A DNA stretch of 64,000 bases from Mucilaginibacter psychrotolerans (GTDB taxonomy: Bacteria; Bacteroidota; Bacteroidia; Sphingobacteriales; Sphingobacteriaceae). The notes under the pieces were generated by a model. The model saw nothing but the letters and a program-made list of their open reading frames with translations, was not told the DNA's origin and did no database searches. Each line of letters begins with the position of its first letter. The stretch's first letter is position 1. Positions 53,102 through 60,795 of this stretch are shown here, piece by piece. The stretch is taken from NCBI RefSeq assembly GCF_004519315.1, contig NZ_SOZE01000010.1:1-64000 (forward strand), read 5' to 3'. The translations under genes and the position numbers were made by a program.

Positions 53102-54097
53102 ATGAATAAAGTAATTGTATTATACAGACGACCGGCCGGGAAACCAGTTCCCGGCGATTTTAAAACCAACATCGAAGAGATCCCGATAGCCGACAATGGT
53201 GAAGTGTTACTGAAAACGCGATACGTTTCGGTAGACCCGTACCTGCGCGGTCGGATGAACGACACGGACTCATATGTAGCCCCCTTTGAGTTAGATAAAC
53301 CCTTACAGTCGGGCATCATTGCCGAAGTTATCGATTCCAAACACACGCAGTTCAAAATCGGGGATATGGTTTTGGGTAACCTTAGTTGGAAAGAGTATCA
53401 GGTTTCAGACGGTGTCGGCCTCCGTATCATACCACCAGATCCCGAGTATATAACCGCCTACCTAGGCGTGCTGGGAATGACCGGCCTCACGGCCTATACC
53501 GGACTAACCCGCATTGGCAAACCGAAAACAGGTGAGACCCTGGTGGTTTCGGGCGCAGCGGGTGCTGTAGGTAGTATCGTCGGGCAGATAGGTAAGATAC
53601 TTGGTTGCCGCGTGGTGGGCTTAGCGGGTTCTGAGGAGAAAGTTGAACTGCTCACATCCAGATTTCATTTTGATGTAGCTATCAACTATAAAACTGAGCC
53701 GGACCTGAGCGCCGCGCTTAAAACTGCCTGCCCCAATGGGGTCGATATTTATTTTGATAATGTTGGCGGCAGCATATCTGATGCCGTACTAAATCAAATC
53801 AACAAGTATGCGCGGGTACCTGTGTGCGGCGCCATTTCATTGTATAATGATGCAGCGCCGGCAATGGGTCCGTATATACAGCCTGTGCTGGTTAAAAAGA
53901 GCGCGCTAATGCACGGTTTCCTGGTATCCGACTTTGCCGATCAATTCAATGAAGCCACCGTGCAGCTCACGGCCTGGCTAAAAGCCGGCAAGCTTACCTA
54001 CCATGAAACCATTGTGGAAGGGTTTGATCATATCCCCAACGCCTTCATCGGGTTGTTTGAGGGCCGCAACGAAGGCAAAATGATTGTGAAAATTTAA
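53102..54097 (+). CDS. NADP-dependent oxidoreductase, CurA/leukotriene-B4-dehydrogenase-like
   Basis: The protein has 331 residues. It is a zinc-free medium-chain reductase: VSVDPYLRGRMND at the N-terminus and the NADP-binding ETLVVSGAAGAVGSIVGQIGKILGCRVVGLAGSEEKVE (about 140-175), then NGVDIYFDNVGGSISDAVL. Such enzymes reduce alpha,beta-unsaturated carbonyls, consistent with a stress or detoxification role. It is followed closely by a DJ-1/PfpI gene. Length and motifs match the family. Confidence 0.92.
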   Translation: MNKVIVLYRRPAGKPVPGDFKTNIEEIPIADNGEVLLKTRYVSVDPYLRGRMNDTDSYVAPFELDKPLQSGIIAEVIDSKHTQFKIGDMVLGNLSWKEYQVSDGVGLRIIPPDPEYITAYLGVLGMTGLTAYTGLTRIGKPKTGETLVVSGAAGAVGSIVGQIGKILGCRVVGLAGSEEKVELLTSRFHFDVAINYKTEPDLSAALKTACPNGVDIYFDNVGGSISDAVLNQINKYARVPVCGAISLYNDAAPAMGPYIQPVLVKKSALMHGFLVSDFADQFNEATVQLTAWLKAGKLTYHETIVEGFDHIPNAFIGLFEGRNEGKMIVKI

Positions 54098-54120
54098 ATA
54101 ATAACTAATAATAAGCTTAC

Positions 54121-54804
54121 ATGAAAGTATTAATGGTACTCACCTCCCACAGCGAATTGGGAAACACCGGCAAGAAGACCGGATTTTGGGTTGAAGAGTT
54201 TGCAGCCCCTTATTATGTATTGGCGGATGCCGGTGCCGAAATAACGCTGGCATCGCCAAAAGGCGGGCAGCCACCGATTGATCCAAAAAGCGAAGACCCT
54301 GACGCGCAAACTGCCGCAACCCGCAGGTTTGATCAGGACAAAGCGCTTAAAGAACGGCTGGCAAACACGCTACCGCTGAATAGCGTTAATGAAATGCACT
54401 ACGATGCCGTTTTCTATCCAGGCGGCCATGGACCACTGTGGGACCTGGCAAATGATACAGACTCCATCGCCCTCATCGAAAATTTTTATGCGCATCATAA
54501 GCCTGTTGCTTTGGTTTGCCATGCACCGGGTGTACTCATGAAAGTAAAACGCACCGACGGAAGCGCTTTGGTTAAAGATAAAGCGGTAACAGGCTTCTCT
54601 AACACGGAGGAAGAAGCGGTTCAACTGACGGCCATTGTTCCCTTCCTGGTGGAAGACGAATTGAAGAAACTGGGCGGGGTTTACAGTAAGGGGCCCGACT
54701 GGCAATCTTATGTGAAACAGGATGGCCTGCTGATTACTGGTCAAAACCCGGCATCTTCGGAAGAAGCCGCGAAACTTTTATTAAAAGCTTTAGCCAAATC
54801 CTAA
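54121..54804 (+). CDS. DJ-1/PfpI family protein, Hsp31-like glyoxalase or deglycase type
   Basis: The protein has 227 residues. It is a class I glutamine-amidotransferase-like fold: EEFAAPYYVLADAGAEITLASPKGGQPPIDPKSEDPD, the oxidation-sensitive cysteine in VALVCHAPGVLM (Cys in the nucleophile elbow), and DAVFYPGGHGPLWDL with the conserved Glu/His environment. Hsp31/DJ-1 enzymes detoxify methylglyoxal or act as chaperones. The position behind the NADP oxidoreductase fits a carbonyl-stress role. Confidence 0.9.
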   Translation: MKVLMVLTSHSELGNTGKKTGFWVEEFAAPYYVLADAGAEITLASPKGGQPPIDPKSEDPDAQTAATRRFDQDKALKERLANTLPLNSVNEMHYDAVFYPGGHGPLWDLANDTDSIALIENFYAHHKPVALVCHAPGVLMKVKRTDGSALVKDKAVTGFSNTEEEAVQLTAIVPFLVEDELKKLGGVYSKGPDWQSYVKQDGLLITGQNPASSEEAAKLLLKALAKS

Positions 54805-54809
54805 CAGCC

Positions 54810-54974
54810 ATGGATGCCCAAACAACACCGGAAGGATATGACTGGCAGCCCGGCAACACAGGCGTATCTCAGCTATCTTCTTCCGGTGCAAAAGGGCAGG
54901 GCGGGCAAGTATTTAGTTGGAGCGGATGCCGCAGCTTAAGGCGGGATTTTATCATGCTGGCGATACGCTCATAA
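54810..54974 (+). CDS. Possible short peptide of 54 residues
   Basis: The frame starts ATG at 54810 and encodes MDAQTTPEGYDWQPGNTGVS at its N-terminus, with a C-terminal FIMLAIRS. It lies five bases after the PfpI stop and three before the flippase start. It may be translated as a coupling peptide, or be only spacer; no family is recognisable. Confidence 0.35.
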   Translation: MDAQTTPEGYDWQPGNTGVSQLSSSGAKGQGGQVFSWSGCRSLRRDFIMLAIRS

Positions 54975-54977
54975 AAG

Positions 54978-56039
54978 ATGACAACACTCGCCAAACCTGT
55001 AGTAAACAGCACAAAACCAATTAAGTTCTTTTCGCCATCACGGATTATTTTTTATGCCTTCGCACTGCTGGTCTTTTATTTCGCGCTGCATTACATTGGC
55101 AAACTGAAAGATATCAGGGATCTGATGCTGCAAATGAGCCCGGTTTGGCTTTTCTTAACTCTGGGCGCGCAGATTGCTACTTATATTATTAGTGCGTTCA
55201 TCCTACAGGGCCTTATCCGCAGCCACCCCGGTTCGGCAGATCTGCGTTCGCTTTTTAAAATGTCCATCGTTATTATGTTTGTTAACCAGGCCCTGCCTAC
55301 CGGGGGTATCAGCGGCAATGGCTATCTTTTTAAACAATTGACCAGGCGCCAGGTTCCGCGGCATACCGCATTTACTGCCCTGGTACTGCAAACAATCGGC
55401 TTTTATTTTGCCATCATGTTATTGTTGGCCGTTTTTTACAGCTGGTATCTCATCTTCCAAGTACACGTGGCTGCGACGATCAACTATGTGGTATTACTTG
55501 GATTTGTATTTTACAGCGCACTTACCTGCCTGGTGCTGTTGCTGTATAACAGGAGCACCGTGTTGTTTATTCTTCGGAAATTAAGCAGGTATAACTGGAT
55601 TAAACGTTACCTCAGAAAAGCGGGACTGCTTTCCCTGCAGAGCGAAAGCGAACGCTCCTTTCAGATGCTGTTCAATAACAGGAAAGTGCTCATGAAAACT
55701 GTGTTTTTTCAACTGGTAATTATTTTTTGCGATGTGCTAACCGTGTACGCGCTGGTGAAGGGATTCCATATCCCCATGTCTTTCGGGCTGGTGACGTTCG
55801 CCTTATTATTATCACTGGTTATCGGTGCATTGCCCATTTCTCCAGGTTCGCTTATTGTTTACGAAAGCGCAATGACCTATTTTTTTACCAAATTAGGCGC
55901 ACCTGTTCATGCGGCACTTATCATTACGCTGCTTTACCGGTTCTTTACCTTTTGGCTGCCTATACCCGTCGGTCTTATCTTATACAGAAATTTGGACAGA
56001 TCCGGCGAACCCCGCCCCGCCGTAACTAAGCAGCTTTAA
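54978..56039 (+). CDS. Flippase-like integral membrane protein (UPF0104/lysylphosphatidylglycerol synthase TM domain)
   Basis: The protein has 353 residues and eight or so membrane helices; the first is at about 22-44. The family motif TGGISGNGYLFKQL (NQALPTGGISGNGYLFKQL) lies at about residue 110, and LGAPVHAALIITLLYRFFTFWLPI near the C-terminus. Such proteins are thought to flip or transport lipid-linked intermediates. It ends 14 bases inside the convergent small gene at 56026. It is downstream of the PfpI gene with a short peptide between. Confidence 0.87.
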   Translation: MTTLAKPVVNSTKPIKFFSPSRIIFYAFALLVFYFALHYIGKLKDIRDLMLQMSPVWLFLTLGAQIATYIISAFILQGLIRSHPGSADLRSLFKMSIVIMFVNQALPTGGISGNGYLFKQLTRRQVPRHTAFTALVLQTIGFYFAIMLLLAVFYSWYLIFQVHVAATINYVVLLGFVFYSALTCLVLLLYNRSTVLFILRKLSRYNWIKRYLRKAGLLSLQSESERSFQMLFNNRKVLMKTVFFQLVIIFCDVLTVYALVKGFHIPMSFGLVTFALLLSLVIGALPISPGSLIVYESAMTYFFTKLGAPVHAALIITLLYRFFTFWLPIPVGLILYRNLDRSGEPRPAVTKQL

Positions 56040-56280
56040 TCTTGCTGATCTCTGCCATCAGTTCAAGCGCATCGTGTTTGCACTGGTCTATCATTTCGGC
56101 TGCAATGTATGGCTGCCTGGTCTTTACCTTTATATTGGCTTCGAACGCAAAAAACTCCATCTCGCGGTTTTTAAATTCTTGCGTGGTATAACCAATAGCG
56201 TTGCCGCTAAGTTCAATCTCCTTTTTTTTCAAAGCTAAAGCCGCTTTCACTTCGTTAACAATGGCTTCTATTTCTTTCAT
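56026..56280 (-). CDS. Short helical protein of unknown function
   Basis: The protein has 84 residues, predicted largely alpha-helical: EIEAIVNEVKAALALKKKEIELS and TRQPYIAAEMIDQCKHDALELMAEISKIKAA. It has no signal peptide or recognisable motif. It overlaps the convergent flippase gene by 14 bases and stands 28 bases downstream of the alcohol dehydrogenase stop; it could be the end of that operon. Confidence 0.6.
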   Translation of the reverse strand: MKEIEAIVNEVKAALALKKKEIELSGNAIGYTTQEFKNREMEFFAFEANIKVKTRQPYIAAEMIDQCKHDALELMAEISKIKAA

Positions 56281-56308
56281 CTGATTTGTAGTTTAAGTTT
56301 GGCGGTCC

Positions 56309-57382
56309 TTACATCACCAGTACTGCCGCCCCGTTCAGCCCGCCATTGCGCGTTGCGGCCAATGCTTCATTCGCCTGCCGCAGGGGAAACAGGCGGGTCT
56401 CGGTTTTAACTTCAATTTTGGCGATTAACGCAAAAAAATCATCACCATCTTTACGGGTAAGGTTGGCTACCGAACGGATGCTCCGTTCTTCCCAAAGCAA
56501 TTTGTAGGGGAACGAAGGTATGTCGCTCATGTGTATCCCGCCGCATATTACCGGGCAGCCTTTGTCGATATCTGCCAGGGCCTTCGGGATAAGTTCGCCC
56601 ACGGCCGCAAAAATGATGGCTGCATCCAGGGTAACAGGCGGTGCCTCGGTCGAGCCTCCTGCCCATACAGCGCCCATACGGGTTGCAAAAGCTTGTGCCT
56701 GCAAGTCGCCATCCCGGGTAAATGCGTAAATCTCTTTACCCTGCGATCTGGCGATCTGGATGAGGATATGCGCTGCTGCGCCAAATCCATAAAACCCGAT
56801 TCGCTTTGCCGCTGAATTAATCATTTGGTAAGAACGGTAACCGATAAGACCCGCGCAAAGCAAGGGCGCCGCTGCAGGATGCCCGTACTGCGGCGACAGA
56901 TGGAAGCAATATTTCTGAAATGCAACCGTATATTCGGCATAACCACCATCAATGGTATAGCCGGTAAAAAGCGCATTTTCACAAAGGTTTTCCTGGTCTC
57001 TAAGACAATATTTACAATGGCCGCAGGTATAGCCCAGCCAGGGTATACCAATCAGATCGCCTATTTGCAGGGAAGTTACCTTGCTGCCAACCTGCGCTAT
57101 AGTGCCAATGATCTCATGGCCCGGTATCAGCGGCAGTTTGGGTTTGGGGAGTTCGCTGTCCATGATGTGCAGGTCGGTACGGCATACGCCGCAGGCGATT
57201 ATCCTGACGAGGACCTGTTCTTCATTTGGTACAGGTATGGGCATGGTTTTGCAAACGAGCGGCTGGCCTGCTGCTTCCATAACCATGGCCTGCATAGTTT
57301 TGGGCAGGGGAGACCGTTCCGCCTGTTCTTTCAGCGAGTTGCTGGTGCTGCTGCCTTGTCCCTTCAAATTGTTGTTTTTCAT
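56309..57382 (-). CDS. Zinc-dependent alcohol dehydrogenase
   Basis: The protein has 357 residues. Catalytic zinc ligands are in CGVCRTDLH and GHEIIG; structural zinc cysteines in CGHCKYCLRDQENLC. The nucleotide-binding fold is at AAKRIGFYGFGAAAHILIQIARSQGKEIYAFTRD; in place of GxGxxG there is GFGAAAH, as in the YjgB/AdhA branch. The N-terminal 29 residues are an extra polar tail; a start at the second methionine cluster (MQAMVMEAAGQP) is possible. It lies 12 bases behind the BON protein gene and so forms an operon with it. Confidence 0.9.
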   Translation of the reverse strand: MKNNNLKGQGSSTSNSLKEQAERSPLPKTMQAMVMEAAGQPLVCKTMPIPVPNEEQVLVRIIACGVCRTDLHIMDSELPKPKLPLIPGHEIIGTIAQVGSKVTSLQIGDLIGIPWLGYTCGHCKYCLRDQENLCENALFTGYTIDGGYAEYTVAFQKYCFHLSPQYGHPAAAPLLCAGLIGYRSYQMINSAAKRIGFYGFGAAAHILIQIARSQGKEIYAFTRDGDLQAQAFATRMGAVWAGGSTEAPPVTLDAAIIFAAVGELIPKALADIDKGCPVICGGIHMSDIPSFPYKLLWEERSIRSVANLTRKDGDDFFALIAKIEVKTETRLFPLRQANEALAATRNGGLNGAAVLVM

Positions 57383-57394
57383 TTTTATCCTGAT

Positions 57395-58042
57395 TTATCC
57401 AACGATCAGTTCGTTTTTGACTAACATCACGCCAGGGGTGTTCCAGGCGATCTTTTCCGCTTCTTCTTTCTGGTAATAAGACTGCACCGTTCCATTCAAC
57501 GTGATAGTATTCGCTTCAATGTTAACCCGTATGTTTTGGTCAACAGTAGCGGAGTAGCGTAAAAGGGCGTGTTCAATGGTTCGTTTTTCCAGTGCCGCCG
57601 CTGTTTCAGGGGCGATAACGAGGTTGTTTGTGAAAACTTTTACACCCGCCACGCTGCCCACCGATTTTTTGGCATCTTGCTTTTGAAAGTTATGGCATAC
57701 TTCGCCATCCAGCGTAACATGCCCTTCTTCCACCTTAACCTTTATCCGGTCCAGGGGCACCCAGTTTAGCTTCAGATATGCCAATACATTTTTAGCTATT
57801 TCCTCGTCGGCCACTTCGTCGTTACTTGCTATCTCCACCGTAATATGTTCAACAATCGCTTTGACACCATCAATGCTTTTAGTTATGTTTTCCGTGTGGA
57901 TCTTATCCAGATAGCGCTTAACCACGCCCGATAGGGTGACCATGCCTTCGTGTACCTGCACCATAACCGCTGCGCTTTTCAGCGTTGGGTCTAATTTGAT
58001 GGCATCCTGAATATTTTTTAGTAAATCCCGGTCATTCTTCAT
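57395..58042 (-). CDS. Triple BON-domain protein
   Basis: The protein has 215 residues and three successive BON domains at about 5-72, 78-145 and 150-215. Each shows the VxVxxGxVTLxGxV-type pattern: VMVQVHEGMVTLSGVVKRYLD, IKVKVEEGHVTLDGEVCHNFQKQ and IRVNIEANTITLNGTVQSYYQKEE. There is no signal peptide, unlike the periplasmic OsmY group. BON domains bind phospholipid or surfaces and are stress-linked. The divergent 58043-58254 region carries two regulatory-looking sites. Confidence 0.88.
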   Translation of the reverse strand: MKNDRDLLKNIQDAIKLDPTLKSAAVMVQVHEGMVTLSGVVKRYLDKIHTENITKSIDGVKAIVEHITVEIASNDEVADEEIAKNVLAYLKLNWVPLDRIKVKVEEGHVTLDGEVCHNFQKQDAKKSVGSVAGVKVFTNNLVIAPETAAALEKRTIEHALLRYSATVDQNIRVNIEANTITLNGTVQSYYQKEEAEKIAWNTPGVMLVKNELIVG

Positions 58043-58117
58043 TTGTTTGGTGAGCGTTGGTGAAAAGTGAAGTTCCGCTTAAAGCGGGCGCTGCTGTTAT
58101 GCAATTCTATATTTTAG

Positions 58118-58133
58118 TTACATCATTCACACC
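58118..58133. promoter_or_regulatory. Motif TTACATCATTCACACC, putative operator copy
   Basis: This matches one arm of the 17-bp inverted repeat at 52518. It lies between the divergent BON and glucan phosphorylase-like genes. Confidence 0.6.
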
Positions 58134-58184
58134 CTGTGCCCTGCCGTGGCCAACGCCGGTTCGCCTTGCCCCGGGGTGTTTATA

Positions 58185-58198
58185 GTGATGTGCATCAC
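58185..58198. promoter_or_regulatory. Crp/Fnr-like site GTGATGTGCATCAC
   Basis: The inner TGATGTGCATCA fits the TGAT-N4-ATCA pattern of Crp/Fnr-family operators, with G/C extending symmetrically. It lies about 70 bases before the glucan phosphorylase-like start. Regulation by low oxygen or a related signal would fit, but no regulator is in the window. Confidence 0.5.
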
Positions 58199-58242
58199 CA
58201 AAGCTATTGACCACCATCATTAATGGCCGGCAGTTAATCACC

Positions 58243-58250
58243 TAATTTTG
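58243..58250 (+). promoter_or_regulatory. TAnnTTTG -7 box before the glucan phosphorylase-like gene
   Basis: TAATTTTG ends four bases before the ATG at 58255. A TTG upstream (58207-58209) is too far for the -33 spacing. Confidence 0.4.
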
Positions 58251-58254
58251 CGGT

Positions 58255-59949
58255 ATGGCTATCAGCAGAAAAGATTTGTTCGGGTACACCCCCGACCCGG
58301 CATACGCATTGCCCGTTGCGTATTTTTCCATGGAGTTTGCTATCGATCAGGCGCTGAAGATCTATAGCGGCGGGCTGGGATTTCTCTCAGGATCACACCT
58401 CAGAAGCGCATTTGAATTGAAACAAAATCTGATTGGTATAGGTATTTTATGGAAATACGGTTATTACGACCAGCAAAGAGACCGTAACGGGTTTATGAAA
58501 CCCGGTTTCGTAGAGAAGGAATATTCATTTCTGCAAGATACCGGCATCCTGTTCACCATAACCGTGCATAACGCGCCGGTTCAGGTGCGTGCTTTTCTGC
58601 TCCGTCCCGAAACCTTCGGCACCGCGCCGTTGTTTTTGCTGAGCACAGATATCCCGGAAAATGACGAAGAATCACGTTCTATTACGCATTGTCTTTATGA
58701 TGCCAACGAGGCCACGCGTATTGCTCAAAGTATGGTTTTAGGTATCGGCGGCGGAATGCTGCTTGATCTATTGGAACTTACGCCAGCTATCTATCATCTT
58801 AATGAAGGGCACGGCGTGGCGCTGAATTTCTACCTGTATGAAAAACATAAGACCCTGGCGGAGGTGCGTAAGCGGGTAGTATTTACCACCCACACGCCCG
58901 AAACAGCAGGCAACGAAGAACACAGCTTTGAACTGCTCGGGGAGATGTCTTTTTTCTATCACCTAAGTATACAGGAGGTTCGCTCGCTTTTAAAAATGGA
59001 AACCTTTAATTATACACTTGCTGCCCTGAAGTTTGCCCGTAAGGCTAACGGCGTTTCCAAATTACATGGCGAAATAGCGCGTAAAATGTGGGCCGGATAT
59101 GAAGGGGTTTGTGAGATCACGTCGATCACTAACGCGCAAAATAAAAACTATTGGGTGGATGAAGTGATCGGGCAGGCCATCGCTCAAAACGACCGCCCGG
59201 CTTTCAATTCACGTAAAACAGCACTCAAAAAACAATTGTTCAAAATAGTGGCAGACCAATGCGGTATGCTTTTTGATGAACGCAAGCTGACGATTGTTTG
59301 GGCCCGGAGATTTGCAGGTTACAAACGCGCAGACCTGATGATGCAGGATTGGGATCGATTTCTGAAACTGATTGGGAACACCCAATATCCGGTACAGGTT
59401 ATCTGGGCGGGTAAACCCTATCCCGAAGATGCGGAAGGCATTGCGCTGTTCAACCAGATCATTGGTAAAGCCAGGCCGTTGGCCAATTGTGCCGTACTAA
59501 TCGGCTACGAACTGGCTTTATCAGCTTCCCTTAAAAAAGGTGCCGACGTTTGGCTCAATAATCCACGGATGTATCATGAAGCCTCGGGTACGAGCGGGAT
59601 GACCGCCGCCATGAATGGCGCGGTTAATTTATCGATGCCTGATGGCTGGGTGCCGGAATTTGCCAGGGACGGTGAAAACTGTTTCCTGATCCCAACCGCG
59701 ATTAAGGAACAGCCGGTGGAGCAAATGGACCGCGATGAAAACAGCAATTTGATGGCTACGCTGGAAAAAACGGTATTACCCGCTTATTATACCAAACCTG
59801 ATCAATGGTTTAATATGGTTAAGCAAGCAGCTGCGGATGTGGATCCGGCGTTTGAATCGGCCCGGATGGTGCGGCAATATTATGAATTGATGTACAAGAC
59901 AGTTCTGCCGGAAGAAACTAAAGAACAGATGCAGCTGGCCTTTGAATAA
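58255..59949 (+). CDS. Alpha-glucan phosphorylase-like enzyme (GT35), PLP-lysine position changed
   Basis: The protein has 564 residues. It aligns with the short alpha-glucan phosphorylase group: PVAYFSMEFAIDQALKIYSGGLGFLSGSHL, LNEGHGVALNFYLYEKH, VFTTHTPETAGNEEHSFE, VWARRFAGYKRADLMM, and the C-terminal HEASGTSGMTAAMNGAVNLSMPDGW. In phosphorylases with PLP, the lysine stands at the position of Thr450 (GTSGMK or GTGNMK); here it is threonine. The enzyme may therefore act as a glycosyltransferase without PLP or be catalytically different. It heads a plus-strand group with a patatin and a HAD-ATPase. Confidence 0.85.
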   Translation: MAISRKDLFGYTPDPAYALPVAYFSMEFAIDQALKIYSGGLGFLSGSHLRSAFELKQNLIGIGILWKYGYYDQQRDRNGFMKPGFVEKEYSFLQDTGILFTITVHNAPVQVRAFLLRPETFGTAPLFLLSTDIPENDEESRSITHCLYDANEATRIAQSMVLGIGGGMLLDLLELTPAIYHLNEGHGVALNFYLYEKHKTLAEVRKRVVFTTHTPETAGNEEHSFELLGEMSFFYHLSIQEVRSLLKMETFNYTLAALKFARKANGVSKLHGEIARKMWAGYEGVCEITSITNAQNKNYWVDEVIGQAIAQNDRPAFNSRKTALKKQLFKIVADQCGMLFDERKLTIVWARRFAGYKRADLMMQDWDRFLKLIGNTQYPVQVIWAGKPYPEDAEGIALFNQIIGKARPLANCAVLIGYELALSASLKKGADVWLNNPRMYHEASGTSGMTAAMNGAVNLSMPDGWVPEFARDGENCFLIPTAIKEQPVEQMDRDENSNLMATLEKTVLPAYYTKPDQWFNMVKQAAADVDPAFESARMVRQYYELMYKTVLPEETKEQMQLAFE

Positions 59950-59953
59950 GATA

Positions 59954-60715
59954 ATGAATAATATAGGTTTGGTACTTTCTGGTGGCGGTGCGAGAGGAAT
60001 CTCCCATCTCGGCGTGTTGCAGGGACTGGAAGAAATGGGTATCAGCGTAAAGATCATATCTGGCGCCAGCGCCGGTGCAGTGATTGGCGCGCTTTATGCT
60101 GCGGGTTATACCCCAGGGGAAATATTAAGTCTTGCGAAAGCTCATACGCCCAGGAGTTTGATAGCTGCTGTAATGAGTTCCGGCGGCCTTTTCTCACCGC
60201 AGGTTTTAAAAGGTGTATTGATCGAAGCTATACCGCAAAATAGTTTTGAGTCTTTGAAAACCCCGTTAATGGTAACGGCTACTGATTTAGCCAACTGCAG
60301 CAGCATCACTTTCTCTGCGGGTGTGCTGCATGAGGTACTGGTTGGCTCGGCGGCGATCCCGGCCCTGTTCGAACCTGTTGTTTTGGAACAACGGCTGCTG
60401 GTAGACGGCGGCGTGTGCAATAATTTCCCGGCAGATTGCCTGTCGGGTAAATGCGATAAGATCATCGGATCTCATGTAAATAAACTGCTGAATAGTAGCG
60501 GCGGGAAATTGTCAAGGCTTCAGGTGTTGGAACGTTGTTTCCATTTGGCAATTGCAGAAAAGGTTGCCGCCCAGGCCAAATATTGTGATGTTTTGATAGA
60601 GCCGCTGCTGCCTCACTATAATATGTTTGAAATGAAACATGCAGACGAGATTTTCGACATCGGCTACAACGCAGTAATGGCGCAAAAGGAAAGTGTTTTG
60701 CAGCTGGCTGATTGA
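59954..60715 (+). CDS. Patatin-like phospholipase
   Basis: The ATG at 59954 gives 253 residues; an earlier TTG overlaps the previous stop. The oxyanion loop GGGARG is at about residue 9, the nucleophile elbow GASAG at about 37-41, and the catalytic Asp in DGGVCNNFPAD near 150. These are the Ser-Asp dyad features of patatins, which cleave acyl chains of membrane lipids. There is no signal peptide, so it is likely cytoplasmic. It follows the glucan enzyme gene by four bases, hence is co-transcribed. Confidence 0.9.
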   Translation: MNNIGLVLSGGGARGISHLGVLQGLEEMGISVKIISGASAGAVIGALYAAGYTPGEILSLAKAHTPRSLIAAVMSSGGLFSPQVLKGVLIEAIPQNSFESLKTPLMVTATDLANCSSITFSAGVLHEVLVGSAAIPALFEPVVLEQRLLVDGGVCNNFPADCLSGKCDKIIGSHVNKLLNSSGGKLSRLQVLERCFHLAIAEKVAAQAKYCDVLIEPLLPHYNMFEMKHADEIFDIGYNAVMAQKESVLQLAD

Positions 60716-60795
60716 TAGAATCATAGGGTCAGCTTTTGGCGGTTAGCTTTCCGCGACCGGCAACAAACGATATTTACACTAATCAGCAGGCATTG

